NCBI RefSeq assembly: GCF_014898815.1
Contig: NW_026515433.1
Span: forward strand, 952,501 to 1,016,500
Direction of reading: 5' to 3'
DNA length: 64,000 bases
Source: Panonychus citri
Lineage: Eukaryota > Arthropoda > Arachnida > Trombidiformes > Tetranychidae
Positions 1 through 12,935 of the stretch are shown here, piece after piece (the stretch's first letter is position 1; each line of letters opens with the position of its first letter). A model generated the notes under the pieces. That model was given only the letters and a program-made list of their open reading frames with translations, had not been told where the DNA came from and did no database searches. The translations under genes were made by a program, and so were the position numbers.

Positions 1-3000
1 ATCAGGTATCTCTACAATGTTATGGCGAAGAATCAAATTGTCACGGAAGCAAATAAAACTCTTCTAGTTGAAACATTGAGAAGTATTTCCGAGATATTAA
101 TTTGGGGTGATCAGAATGATTCAACGGTTTTCGATTTTTTCTTGGAAAAGAACATGTTATCATTTTTTCTCGATATTATGGCCCAAAAATGTGGAAGTTA
201 CGTTTGTGTCCAATTACTACAAACTTTAAATATTCTCTTCGAGAATATAAGAAATGAAACATCAATTTGTAAGCGAACTTTGAATGTCTTTAATTGTATT
301 TACTCTCATTCTAATCTTATCCCGTCTTCTTTTCATCCCAACAGATTATCTCTTGTCAAACAATCATGTAAATTCAATCATTGTTCATAAATTTGATTTC
401 TCCGATGAAGAAGTGATGGCCTATTATATTTCTTTTCTCAAAACTCTCTCATTGAAATTGAATACACATACAATTCATTTCTTCTTTAATGAGAATACAA
501 ATGATTTTCCTCTCTACACCGAGGCTATCAAGTTTTTCCATCATCCAGAAAAAATGGTTCGAATTGCTGTTCGTACATTAACTCTCAATGTCTTTAAAGG
601 TAGAGAGATAACTCCTCCTGAATCATGTTCCAATGTCCTTGATCATCAATTCTTTATATTAACTAATCATCTGAATTTTTAATTCTTATTCCTAATTCCA
701 GTTAAAGAGAAATCAATGTTAAAATTTGTCACCGATCGGACGGCAGCTCCATATTTCTCAAATTTAGTTTGGTTCATTGGTAATCATGTTCTAGAAATAA
801 ATTCATGTCTTCGTAAACAAATCAAAGAGTAAGTAGCTGATTAAATGTTAATCATTCAATGATGATTTTCGTTTCCTTTCACAAATTGACAAATAATGAG
901 CTTATTTGTTATTACCGATAAATGGAAACAGTTAGTAGTTGATTGTTTTTACGCCCATGATATTTTCTTTGGTAAAATATGACTTGTATTTTCATAATTC
1001 TCATTGAGATAGGAAATGCTTTTAGAAAGTCATTTAACTAATTGTTTTCTTTATTATTTTTTCTCTCTCTTTTTATTTCCTCAGTCACCAGATGCTCATT
1101 AGACTTGACGATCTCGTTGCTGAACATTTGGATCATCTTCATTACCTGAACGATATTTTACTTCTTCGTATCGACGATTTAAATGAGATATTAACTGATC
1201 ACCTTTTAAACCGCTTACTGATTCCATTGTATATTTACTCTCTAATCACGCCGACTACTCAAGATGAATCATCTAATCGTCCAAGAATATCTCAAATTGT
1301 GTCTCTCTTCCTTGTCTCTCAAGTCTTCCTAATAATCTCATACGATTCATTGGTACAAAAACTTGTAAGAATCATTGTAAATGGGAAAATGTCAATATTT
1401 GAGAAGCCAGAATTTTCTGCACCTCCAGAGACTCTTGAAGAGTCTCTTGTTCAAGCAATACGATTACCTTGTGATACCTTTAATAGCAGTCAAATTGATT
1501 CTGGAGGAACCATTGATGAAGAAATTTATTTTAATCTACCTACTTCAAAAAACTCAACCTCTTCAATTGATGGAGGTGATCACGAGATGACTGTTGCTCC
1601 CACCACAGGTAAAACAGCTGATGATGAAACGAAACAAGATGACGATGAACCCATGATAAATTCAAATTCAGACTCAATGGTCAATGAAACTTCAATGACC
1701 GATGAAGAAAAAGCTGCTGTCGTAATGGTCAGGAAAAAATCCGGATGTAAAGTGGACAGACCTTTTCTATTTGCCCTCCTCAACTCATTAGATTGTAGTA
1801 ATCAGTCTGATGATCATTCTGCCATTTTCTCACTTTGTTTAATTTACGCAATGGTTCATAATTCAGGTAAGAATTATACCTTAACATGGCAAAATCAATT
1901 TCTTATTAATCTTTTAATCTTCATCTTTCTTAATCTTCAAAAGGTGTAAATAAATCTCAACTCCATGATTTAATCATCCCTAATCCAAAATCATCTCAAG
2001 TGTTTGATGACAATTTAGCAAGTACCACTCTTGTCAGCTCTCTAATTGAGATAATCCATATTTGTTGCCAATACAGTGAGTAATTAAAGATGACCAACAA
2101 TCAATATTATAGTTTATGAATTGATGAAAATTTTGTTTTTCTCTTTTTTTTTCTCAATAATTTAGATAGTCGAATAAGATTAATCACTCTGGAAATGTGT
2201 ATAATTTTGCTCAAGAGGTTAATTATGGTTGATGGAGAAAGTATTCTGCCTGACCAGCAATTAGCCTCCATCGAACAATCAAAGGAAGAAGCTGCTTTGG
2301 TATTGAGAAATTTTTTCAAAAGCGAAGAGGAAGATCTTTTTCTCGATATGTTCGAAGATGAAAACCAAGAGATGATTAAGCGAACCTTAAATGTTGAATA
2401 TCTCATGATGGATGCCAACCTTTTACTCCCTCCTAGTCAATTGACCCCACTTTTAATGGATGGACTTGAACTGACCCGTCGATTGCCTTGTGCTGATGTT
2501 GAAAGAACTCGTTATGTATGTTTTTGAACCTTTTGCTTGTCGAATTCATCTTATCCTAATTGTTTATATTTCTACTTTGTCCACAGGCAATAAGAGTTTT
2601 TCTCTCACTTCGAAAGTTTTCAAATTTTCTAAGAAAAGTTGAAACTCCGCCGATTTTTCCTTATCCTGATAATCTTGTGACTGTTGATCAATCGTTAGAT
2701 TTGAGTGAGTAGCTAATCTAATTAGACTTTTAGTTCCTAGTGATTTTGATTAAATTTCCATTGTTATCATTTTGTTTGCTCTCAATTTACAGATCACGGG
2801 GATTTAATTGGTTGTACAGTTATAACGAAAGATCAACCAAAAGTGCGACGCTTCATGGTTATCGATTCACATCAATTAATTTTAGCTGAGCCCGATGTTA
2901 AATTGATTGGCTGGGGTATTGCTAAATTAGTTGCCTTCCTCCAGAATGTTGAAATTAATCCAGATAAAGATGATTCACGTTCATTGTTGATTAACATTCG

Positions 3001-3646
3001 CCAATCAAACGGACAAAGTAAAAAAGTTGTAATGACGGCCAGATTTGTCTTCGATGATCATATTCGTTGTATGGCTGCTGAAAGAAGATTGACCAAAGGA
3101 AAATTAAAAGCTCAGCAACGATCAATGATACAAATTGCCAAACTAATTGATCTACAACCGATTACTGACCTGTCGTTGAGAAAAAAATCTTCCCTCACAA
3201 AGAAAGGTGATTTCCCTCGAAGTCAATCCCAAAGTGAAAATATCTCAAGTAAAAAGCATTTGTCCCATGGATCTGGTCGTAATCATCGAGCTGTAACTCG
3301 TAGTTCAGCGGTTCCCGGTTTCGCGGTTTCATCCGATAAAATTAAACCAGATTCTGGTAATAAAGCTTCCGGTTCTTTTCATCACTCTCACAAGTCTCAG
3401 GTCACAAAACGGCGATCAGGATCACAAAGTAATCCAAATGCTCCCTCGTCAACCTCTAATCCCGCTCAAGAAGTACAAAGTAGAGAATCTTCGCCAAAAC
3501 CAAATTCGAGTCTCGAATCGAGTGAAGAAATGATTCCCTTAGATGATTTGGGCTCAAAACCAAATCGTCGACCTTCCCGATCGACGATTGAATTGGAAGA
3601 GCGACTTGGAAATGTGACCTCACTAACAAATGCCCACGATCCATGA
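1..3646 (+). CDS. CLEC16A: CLEC16A/ema homologue, 5' end outside window
   Basis: Exons 1-268, 345-599, 702-828, 1085-1866, 1944-2075, 2166-2515, 2587-2704 and 2793-3646 join in phase to 961 visible residues. The FPL domain fills the first 200 or so residues (TLRSISEILIWGDQNDS, then HKFDFSDEEVMAYYISFLKT). A second conserved block around DLVAEHLDHLHYLNDIL follows, and later come FLDMFEDE, NVEYLMMDA and DHIRCMAAERRL. The last 150 residues are Ser-rich and disordered, as in the human protein. CLEC16A (fly ema) is an endosomal and Golgi membrane-associated factor for endosome maturation, autophagy and mitophagy. Only the extreme N-terminus is missing: the human protein has about 25 residues before the matching position. 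Exons 1 to 3 match the human protein almost without gaps, so the assignment is very secure. The intron-4 boundary is the least obvious but keeps phase. Confidence 0.95.
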
Positions 3647-4664
3647 AATGAGTTGTTTATTTAAATTCGCAATCAGCTGATATAGTATTCATTTTAAAAG
3701 TTGTTGGAACCAAGTTTAAACAAATGGAACTTTGTATATTGTGATCTAATTGTTGATAGAAATTAACTTTAATCAACTTGATCGTGTCAAAGGAAATCAA
3801 ATCATCGATATTTAAACTTTAACATTAGGTGATATTTGATTTTGTTTTCTGAAGATCTGTGATAAAATCAAATTAACAATCTCGATCAACACCAAACCGC
3901 TGTCATCAATTTGAATCTACTACTTCAATAATTAATCTTGAGAAGTTAATTAGTTTTGATTTTAATCCACTCGACTAAATTACTCTATTAGCCGATTACA
4001 ATTGCGATGGTTAAAATAGTCACCTAGATGATTAACGAGTGAGAGAAATTAATGATTAAGTAGATGCAATTTATCAAAGAAAAAGATTATATATTATTAT
4101 TAATACAATTGTAAAAAAGAAACTAAATCAACTAATTGTAAATTACTTAGAAAATGATTTATTGTAAAATATTAAATTTAATTCAAATAATAAAACATTT
4201 GATGGTGAATCCAATTAACATCAACTGATCCAGGCAATTTAATTTCATGATCATTTTAGGTTAACAAATGATTGAGTTAATTTCCTACGAGAAATTAATT
4301 ATTTCAATTTAATTAACCTTTTAACCCAATTGTTAATCATCACATTGGTAACTATTAATATTTTGATGAGTGTGAATAACATGATTAAAATGAATAGGAA
4401 GTTAATTTTTGATTGTAAATTTGGGATTAAATTAACTTTGAGGAAATCTCAAGTTGGAAATATAATAAATTAATTGTAATTAAAGGATCAGCTTTCAAGA
4501 AATTTAAACTAATTATATTAATTGTGTGTTTGATTGTTTATGATTTGTTTTGAAAGTGTCCAATTTGTGTTTCTATCTTGACATACAAATGAAAAATATT
4601 ACAAATGATCATTATGATTGGAGTTGATTGTGATTAGTTGTAAGTCGGTGATTATGATTGTTGA
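3647..4664. other. AT-rich intergenic and 3' UTR sequence
   Basis: Convergent gap between the CLEC16A and Orai stop codons. Possible polyadenylation signals for CLEC16A lie near 4187-4196. No ORF, repeat or RNA gene is recognisable. Confidence 0.6.
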
Positions 4665-5333
4665 TTAAATGTGTTGAATTGTGAACGGTGAACGGGAAAC
4701 TGTCGACAGATCTTGAATAGAACCTTTGTCCAGTTCGAGAGCCATGTTTTCTAATTCTTTCACTTGAGTTGCTGATCGTTCATAATTGTAACGAGTTAGA
4801 ACTCGATAAAAATGGGCTGCAAACACCACGAATGTAATTAGAACAGGAATTAAGATGATTGAAGAAACAAGAGCTGCTCTTTTACCGGGTTCACCTTTAG
4901 GTTGACCCATTTCCCAGAACTTGACCCAACAAAGAATGGCCACTTCGATGAGGAACAAGAAAAGTCCGAAAACATTTGAAAAGGTCCAAGCGATTTCGAT
5001 AAAAGTTCCCATTTTTTCATGAGGAGAATCACGAGGATCAACTCGACCCATTTCTGAGGTCAAACAGATCGACTCGATCGAAGGAAGAATACAAATGGAT
5101 ATCATTAAGGCCAACATGTGAACGGAGACCAAAAGTACAGTACAAAGACCGAAGACAATTAATAAATTGGATGGAATCGGATTCTCAGGTTCGTTCGCAA
5201 ATTGCACTTCAACCATCGCGACCATTGCAAATCCCGAAAGTAAAGCTGAGGTTTTGGCCGAAGTTTTTAATTTAGATCTTTTTAATTGTAATCGACGCCA
5301 TACCTGAGTATCAGCTTCGTAATTCCTATTCAT
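4665..5333 (-). CDS. Orai: Orai store-operated calcium channel subunit
   Basis: Single-exon 222-residue protein with the four transmembrane segments of Orai/CRACM. Orai forms the hexameric plasma-membrane pore opened by STIM when ER calcium is depleted. The pore helix ALLSGFAMVAMVEVQF is nearly identical to human Orai1, with the selectivity-filter glutamate at E42 (human E106). K27 sits at the position of human R91. The TM2 stretch HMLALMISICILPSIE, the TM2-TM3 motif SPHEKM and the TM3 core FLIEVAILCWVKFW are also present. TM4 is around residues 165-187, followed by a helical STIM-binding tail. The start gives an N-terminus of about 27 residues before TM1, much shorter than human Orai1 (about 90), so an upstream exon could add sequence. 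No intron is visible inside the frame. Confidence 0.93.
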   Translation of the reverse strand: MNRNYEADTQVWRRLQLKRSKLKTSAKTSALLSGFAMVAMVEVQFANEPENPIPSNLLIVFGLCTVLLVSVHMLALMISICILPSIESICLTSEMGRVDPRDSPHEKMGTFIEIAWTFSNVFGLFLFLIEVAILCWVKFWEMGQPKGEPGKRAALVSSIILIPVLITFVVFAAHFYRVLTRYNYERSATQVKELENMALELDKGSIQDLSTVSRSPFTIQHI

Positions 5334-6769
5334 CTAGTTAATTATGTTGGTCGATATGAGGGTTTGATCACATGGAAAGAGAGAGAAAAAATCAAATCAT
5401 GTCAATGGAAATGAAAAGTTGAGTGAACACAAAGTTAAAATTGAAACAATCAACAATCAACAGATTATAAATTATAAGTTGCAATTAAGACTCGTTGAAA
5501 CAATCAACCTGGACGGTGAGTTTGATTGAGTGTCAATCAATTAACACTTAGCTACCATCTTACAAATTGTTGCAGACTAATCATTAGTACATTTTATCCT
5601 TTAATTTTATCTAATTGTTGACTTGCAACAATACAATTAATCAAGTATACTCAAAGATAATGATATCAATTATTAATATTTGCTAATGATCAGCTAATCA
5701 ACTGTTAATAGGTTTACTCAATGATAGACAATAATTAATGTAATTATGAATTTAACTTTTTCTTTTATCCAACCTCTATTAACTATTTAATCACTATGGT
5801 GGTTAATCGTTGACGGTTGAATATCAATTTAATCAGTGGAAAAACTTTAATTAACTACGGTGAATCTAATCATTTGTAAGTATATTAACTTGCTAATTAA
5901 TCTCTGATTATTTATTAATCTTTGATTCAAGTTATTGTTTCTGTGGGATGATTAGTTCATTTTTTTTTAAGGAAACAAATATTAATTTGGTTATTGGTTA
6001 ACAATTAGTTTAAATTAGTGGCTCGGAAGTTGATTATTCATAGACAATTAATCAATTGGAATGGTCAGAAAGGTAATTAATCAATGGACAATAACAGGAA
6101 AGTAATTTGGTTATCTGGTTAATTGTTGGTAGAGTGGAAACAAAAAATATTTAATGACAGTTTGTTAATCAGATTGATTAAAAGGTGCCTGAAACTGTCA
6201 AGATTATTAAAGTTAATTGTTTAATCATTGGAGTAGTGGTAAACTTTTCAATCTATTAAACAGGTATTAATTGTTGAAGACTTTAAAATTTTCAGTTAGA
6301 TTTAGATATTAACATAAATGTAACGATAATTTATCACGATGATTAATGTTGATTAGTTGTCAAAATTGTTGCACTTTGAAAATCAAGATACGATTGATTA
6401 AAAGGATTGAACAATAACTTAGAAAGAAAAAAATATTTACCTGCATTTGATTTGATTTGGTTATATAGAATTGATTGTTTAAACTTAATTTGTAAATTTA
6501 ACTGAAATCTATTGATGGACGTTATTAGTTTTCATATTAAATGTGATCGATTTTCACAATTAACTATGAATTAACCATTCGCTAGATGTCACTACTAATC
6601 AGTTTCTCTTTTCCAAACAGCCGCGCCATCTGTTGACTCAAAAAAGAACAACTTTACGGTGAGTTTTTGGATTTTTTTTGTTTTCAATGTTGTTTGTTTC
6701 TTGGTGACATTTAATCTCATTTTTTTAATCAATTTCTTTGATAATCTGTGATAATTTTCTAAACTAATT
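5334..6769. promoter_or_regulatory. Divergent gap with a likely 5' UTR exon near 6621-6658
   Basis: The gap separates Orai (-) from the Ly6 gene (+). Most of it is AT-rich and featureless. At 6611-6660 a short GC-richer block has an acceptor-like ttccaaacag and ends in a donor-like acg|gtgagt at 6659. It is a plausible noncoding first exon of the downstream Ly6 gene, with the transcription start unresolved. Confidence 0.35.
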
Positions 6770-7304
6770 ATGAGTGGTACATTGTCTGTGATAAGTTTAC
6801 TTTGCTTGTGTTCAATTTTCTCTCAAGTTCAATCTAATAAAGTCAATTATTGTTATGATTGCCGTTCACGTGTATCTGGTGACTGTGAGTATTTCGTCAT
6901 TCGAGTTTAGTTAAATTGATTATTTCTAATTGTATTGGAGATTATTTGTTTTGTTTTTATATTATACAGGTAGAGATCCTTTTATTGGTAATGAAACAAC
7001 AATAATAGATTTGATTGGAATTCGCTTAGTACCCTGTCCATCAGGCTGGTGTAGCAAAAGTCTCGAGGGTAAAGAAGGTGATACAATTATTACCACCGAA
7101 AGAAAATGTTTACCAAGACCACCAATCGATTCGGTTGAAAGATGTTCCAGAATATTTTACGAAAATAAACGAGAACCATTGTATATGTGCTCCTGTCGAG
7201 GTCACTTGTGTAACCACGGGTCGATTCAGTTGATGAACTTGCCTGTTATTTCTGTGATTCCAATTCTATCCATTTTGATAAACCAATTTCTAATTTCCAA
7301 TTGA
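6770..7304 (+). CDS. GPI-anchored Ly6/quiver-type protein
   Basis: Exons 6770-6884 and 6970-7304 join in phase to 149 residues. Residues 1-22 are a signal peptide. The mature part has ten cysteines, starting YCYDCRSRVSGDCRDPF and ending SCRGHLCN. This is the three-finger layout of the quiver/sleepless branch of the Ly6 family, including the DC.DPF spacing. The C-terminus is a hydrophobic stretch (VISVIPILSILINQFLI), the expected GPI-attachment signal. Family members sit on the outer plasma membrane and modulate channels, receptors or septate junctions. The paralogue cannot be told from sequence alone. The intron falls between the third and fourth residues of the CRDPF motif region, a common place in this family. 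Confidence 0.85.
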
Positions 7305-8667
7305 CGATCAGTATTAATAACTGTCAACAAATTGAATCTCATCCATCCAAACAATTGAACACCAAAACTAAAGCACAATTTAAATCCACTATCAAACCAT
7401 GAGAATACAAACTTAGACAACTAATGATCTTAAAAAGCAATTTGCAATCCAAATGACCACAAAAATTGTAAAACAATTGACCAAAAAATGACCACAATCA
7501 AAAGGAAAAGTCTAATCAACTTTCAAGAAAACAAAACAAAACAAAACAAACAAAATTCCCGCACCCGCTCAAGCCAAACACTTAAAACCGTTGACCTTTC
7601 AACTGGTTGGATTAACTGGATTAATGGACAAAAAATCCACCAAATTAATCGTAATTGTAGTTAATTGTGTTCCAAATGTAATATTAGAATAATCTAAAAC
7701 CAGCAATTCCATAATCACCCAAGTGTTTTGTGAGAAAAAGAAAAAAAAATCAAAAGAAAACAAATAAAAAACGGTTAACCTAAAGAAAACAGAAAACGTA
7801 ATTAATTCAAATTAAATTTCGATTATTGATCAACTAACCTTTTTCTCTCTAAATCACAATTAACTTAAAAGAATAACAATTTTATCTCTAATCATCTCAC
7901 CGTATTTTCTGCTATTTATCAGCCTCTTTTCTGGTGTCGTGTATTTGGTTAGTGTTTTTGTTATTCTCCAATCTCATTTTCTCTTCTCTTCTTAACTGAC
8001 TCTTTCTCTCTCTTTCATCTCTAGAAGATTTTCTCTCTCTAAGGTTTATTATTATTTCTGTTTCTCATTCTATTTAATTTTAATTCAGTGTTAATCGTGA
8101 TTCTTACGATAAACATTTCATTTAAATCGGGTAAGTGAATTTAAATTTAATCTTTAATCTGTTGAGAGGAACATTCATTTTCTAAACCTCAGCAACCAAA
8201 CAGATTAATTCCTTTTCCTTTTCCAATTTTCCATTTCAACCATTTGTTTTTTTCTCTTCTATTTTGTTTCTTATGTTTTGTTTCTTCTTCCTTTCTGTAT
8301 ATTTGAGTGATTTCTGTTGTTCTTTTCTCTCTGTTAATTATATCAATTGTTTTCTCCTCTTTGGAATATCAAGTAAAATGTAAATTCTCTTTTTGTTATT
8401 TTCTTCTCTTCCACTGACTAATCAAAATTTTCTCTCTTGTTTTCCTTTTCCATGTTTTTTTCTTCTCTCTCCTGTTAATTGTGCTTTTATTTTCCTTCTT
8501 TTTTTCTGGTTCTCTCCTCTGGTTGGTGTTGCAGTTATTCACCTAAAACTGATGTGATCATCTCTTGATTAGCTGAATTGTGCCTGTGGAAAGAGACCTA
8601 CCAATCATAAGAAGCTGATAAATCAAATTTAAACTTAATAGAGAAAAATAAACGTTGGATTAAGATA
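7305..8667 (+). other. Intergenic sequence and noncoding leader of the PPM1 gene
   Basis: 7305-7950 is 3' flank of the Ly6 gene and AT-rich spacer, with nothing recognisable. A CT-rich block (7975-8045) precedes a good donor gg|gtaagtg at 8132. A CT-rich intron ends at ttggtgttgcag (8534). The leader therefore seems to be a noncoding exon ending at 8131, spliced to 8535-8667 just upstream of the PPM1 start codon. This is inferred from splice signals only. Confidence 0.5.
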
Positions 8668-11464
8668 ATGGGTGCATTTTTAGATAGGCCTAAAACCGAT
8701 AAAGTAACCGAGAAAGGTTTCGGTAATGGATTACGATATGGTGTTAGCAGTATGCAAGGATGGAGATTGGAAATGGAAGATGCTCATTGTGCCGTACTTG
8801 GTATCAATGGGTTAACAGATTGGTCCTTCTTCGCAGTGTTTGATGGACATGCAGGTCGGAGGGTTAGTGCTCATTCTGCGGCTAATCTACTGGAATCTAT
8901 AATACAATCAGATGATTTTAAGAACCATGCAGAAGATTCAGCGAAAACCTCTAATGGTAAATCATCTTCTGAGAAAGTAGCTGATGGTATTCGCGAGGGT
9001 TTCCTTAAATTAGATGAGAAGATGAAAAAATTACCTGAAGTTGTCTCAGGAGAAGATAAATCTGGTTCAACAGCGGTGTGCGCCATTATTTCTCCAACAC
9101 ATTTTTTCCTTGCGAATTGTGGTGACTCACGAGCAGTTCTTTCAAGGTCAGGAAAAGCGCATTTCTCAACTCAAGACCACAAACCAGCTAATCCAAAGGA
9201 AAAGGAGAGAATTCAAAGAGCTGGTGGAAGTGTAACCATCCAAAGGGTCAACGGATCATTAGCAGTGTCAAGAGCTCTTGGAGATTATGATTATAAGCAA
9301 GTCGTTGGCAGAGGACCATGTGAACAATTGATATCACCAGAACCCGATTTAACTGTAAAAGCGAGAGATCCTGAACACGATGAGTTTCTCATTCTTGCTT
9401 GTGATGGTGTTTGGGATGTTATGAATAACGACGATTTGTGTAGTTTTGTTAATTACCAATTGTCAATTCAACCTGATTTAGAATTAGTTGCATCTTCCAT
9501 TATCGATACATGTTTACATAAGGTTAGCTCAACAATTTCTCAATTAATTTCCTAATAATCTAAATCAGAAGACAGATAATCAAGAGTGTTATTAATCAAT
9601 ATGAATGAATATGAAACATACATAACACCTTGCGATAATCTAGTTACTAATCAATTTATCCTACTTTTTGATTCCTAGAATCAAGAAAATTTCTGGAAAT
9701 CAAAATTTCGGATAAAACTATTAGACAGACAAATTAAATTTAGAAAATTTCCTTTCGATATTGGACAATCGAATCACCAAAACATGAATATCAATAAGAT
9801 TACAGCACTTTAAGTTCACATCTTTGAATTACAATTTCTTGTGAACTTACAGTTAATCAATGGACTATAATTTTCTAATAGATTTTCGATTTTCAATGAA
9901 ATCTGATTCGTCAAACAGTTAAAATGATCAGAATTTAAATTACAAAATGAATCATAATTTAAGATTTACTCTGATTGTTTCAACTCTTTCAAATCCTCAC
10001 TCATTAATCATATAAACCTAATCCCTCCTAATCAACCCGCTCTTCTCAATCTCATGATTTTGTATTACATAATCATTGAGAATCAATGAAAACTTATCAA
10101 TACAAATTTAATCATTCTTACCTGACATTCTCACTCCACCTTCATCTTCATCTTCTCTCTCACATTCTCCCTTCCTCATTGCCTTACCATCTTCTTGAAA
10201 TCTTTCCTTTTATCATCTCACCTTATTCCTCATTCTCATGCCAACTACTAAATGTATTGATATTACTGTTGATCAATTATTCTAATTGACTATTTTTCCT
10301 TTTCAACGACAATATTGTTGAATGACAGTTATGTTGATTACTAACTCCTCCTTTTCCTTTTCTCTCTCACCCCACAGGGAAGTAAGGATAACATTAGTGT
10401 GGTACTAATTGTTTTTCCTGGTGCACCATCAATCAGCGAGGAAGCTCAAAAAAATGATCAAGAATGTAACCGAGTTTTAGAAGAGCATATAAAGGGTAAT
10501 TTAAATTGATTTCTAATTATACTCACTCAACTTGTCATGTTGTTGGTAAATTTTGGTGAAATTCAATCCAAGTACAATTAACAATAATGAAATAATATCA
10601 ACTCGATTACTATTACTAATCAAAGTTTATCACCTTTACAATTTAAGCTGATCCGTTACTTGTCGATTAATATGTATATTCATTAATTTAATCGTCTAAT
10701 ATCTTGAGTTGTCTTAACTTGATTTCGATACCAAATTAAGTCAGTAATCTAATGATAAAAATAGATAAGAGTAACATCTAAAATCTAATTATAACAGTAT
10801 ATTAATTAATTTTTTTCTCTCTTAGTCAAATTAACTATCGAATCTTGAAATTTCAACTAATCATGATTACTTTTAACTTTATTACCAAGTGACCTTGATG
10901 TTTTCTTGTTGAATATTTATATTTAGCGATTGAAGGTTTTCATCATGTTTAACAAACTATTTCTTTCTTTCCAATCATTTACTAATCAATCAAATTAATT
11001 TGATAATTTTCAATATCAATCTTGACCACAATCAATTTACCTAATTCATTAATTAACCTTTTTTCTTGTAATTTTCTTAATTTTCAGCTTTATTGAATTT
11101 GAATGCGAACATGTCTATCTCCTGTATCATTGATAATTTGATTTCTGAAAAGATTCCAAATCTTCCTCCTGGTGGAGGATTAGAGGCCAAGTAAGTATCG
11201 ATTAACCAACACTAAGTAACTATCATTTTAGATAATAACTTTGTGATAATTAACTAAGTCAAAATGCTTAATAACAATCAACGTCATTTATTATCCATAA
11301 CATTGTTATTACTAATCTACATTTTCTTTTTTATTGTTTTATTAACTTTCGATTCTTTCTTTTTCTCTCAATTTCTTAGACGAACTGTAATTGATGAAAT
11401 TTATAAAAAGTTAAGACCTCCAGTGGATAAAGCTGAAGACACAAGCGGAGACAGTTCTGACTGA
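8668..11464 (+). CDS. PPM1A/B-type Mg/Mn-dependent Ser/Thr phosphatase
   Basis: Exons 8668-9522, 10378-10495, 11088-11190 and 11380-11464 join in phase to 386 residues, the length of human PPM1A (382). The PP2C fold is complete: WRLEMEDAH (R33, E37, D38), VFDGHAG (D59), GSTAVCAI, NCGDSRAVL, SRALGDYDYK, LACDGVWDVM and KDNISVVLIVFPGAP. The aspartates for the two metal ions are all present. The C-terminal helical tail (ECNRVLEEHIKALL...DEIYKKLRPP) is the extra PPM1A/B domain. The N-terminus MGAFLDRP fits N-myristoylation. The family removes phosphates from stress MAPK, Smad and AMPK-pathway targets. PPM1A cannot be separated from PPM1B. Introns of 855, 592 and 189 bp were scanned without finding a nested gene. 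Confidence 0.95.
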
Positions 11465-12935
11465 CAACCTTAAAATTCTGGCCTTTGATAAAAATTTGGT
11501 TAATGGAAGAAATCAATCAAAAGATTACTATCATAACCATCGTTATAATTACCGAAAAAGACTTAAAACACTCGATGATCATTTTCTGTGAAAAAAAAGA
11601 AACAAATGAAAGAAAGAAAGAGAATAGGAAATAGAGAAAGACAATTAATTTGGGCAAAGAAAATCAATCGTTTACGAGGAAAACAAATCAAATGTGGAAA
11701 CCAAAGTGAAGACAACAAATCAACTAAAGATCATCTCAATCAACTTAACAACATAAACCCTTCACCATGATCATTATTCCTCAATTACATACCACATTAC
11801 ATGCACACAACATACACACACTTACATGCATACACACAATATATTAACATAAACTTTTACTTCCTCTTTCTTTCCTTTCTTTCCTCCCTTTCCCTGACCC
11901 TTAATCGTTCTCATCATGTTAGAGATAAATATGAATCTGTCAATGTGAAAAAATCAGTTTTTACTAATCTTCTGAAAAGAGAAAATCCTTACCTTTAATC
12001 CCTCAAGTCCACATGAACATGAAAAAATCCATCCCAACGAAGGAGAAATTACAATTCACTTATGTTACTTTTAACCACCTTCTCTCATTTCCCACACCAA
12101 TCCCTTGCTTTTCTCTCTCTCTCTCACACACACTCTCTCTCTCTCTCTCCATCTCTTTATAAATATATTTTTTCTATTTCCCAATGTATATTATTGGTGA
12201 AAAAATTGTCGTCAAATTAATTGTAAACAAACTTTGAGAGAAAAACTCTAAATCAAACTAGCAACCATTTTAATTGTGGAAAGACAACCGACCCAACAAA
12301 TTAACATTGAGAAAACAGGACGGCCCTCACTCACCCTAATCATTACCTCATAAAACAATTAATCAACTGTTCCCATTTCTTAATCTAGTTCTTCCTTTTT
12401 TCTTTCTTAATTGTAAATGGTCTCAACCCTCGAACATAATCCGACCATTAACCATTATCAAGACCAATCCGAGATACAAAGTTGAACCCAATCAATTATT
12501 TTCCCGATAACAATTTATATCATATTAATTATCATCTTACCACACTAGACAATTTGATATTTACATATGAATTTTATCATCTCTCTCTCTCTCACTCACT
12601 CACTCACTCACTCTTTCTCGTTTTCTAAAGTTTCTTTTGCCCATCTGAAACTAACCCTTTTCTCTTTATTTCCCCCCAAAAACTGTCTAATCCACTTTTC
12701 TACAATATTTTATTACATCGAAGCTAAATTGTTATCATTCCCATTGATAATCATCATCTTCATCTTCATTCTCACTTCCTCCTCTTCCTCTCCTCGTGTA
12801 TCTTTTGTTCATGAGATAAACTTCAAAGTCAAATCTGGTTCCACTTTGGGTGTTTTCAGAATCAACTCTTCTAAAACAGAATCTTACCTGAATTCTGATT
12901 CCGTGTAATCTCCCATTCTCTCAACAATCAACTCA
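11465..12935. other. Intergenic low-complexity region
   Basis: 3' flank of the PPM1 gene, then simple repeats: CACA-rich 11800-11840, CT/CA microsatellite 12112-12150, CTCA repeats 12587-12612 and a TCTTC-rich tract 12750-12800. The ORFs across these tracts are compositional and I do not call them. Confidence 0.6.

Noticed and set aside
12567..12908. 113-codon plus-strand frame
   Set aside because: It begins in CTCA repeats, has Ser/Leu/Phe-biased composition and no conserved motif.
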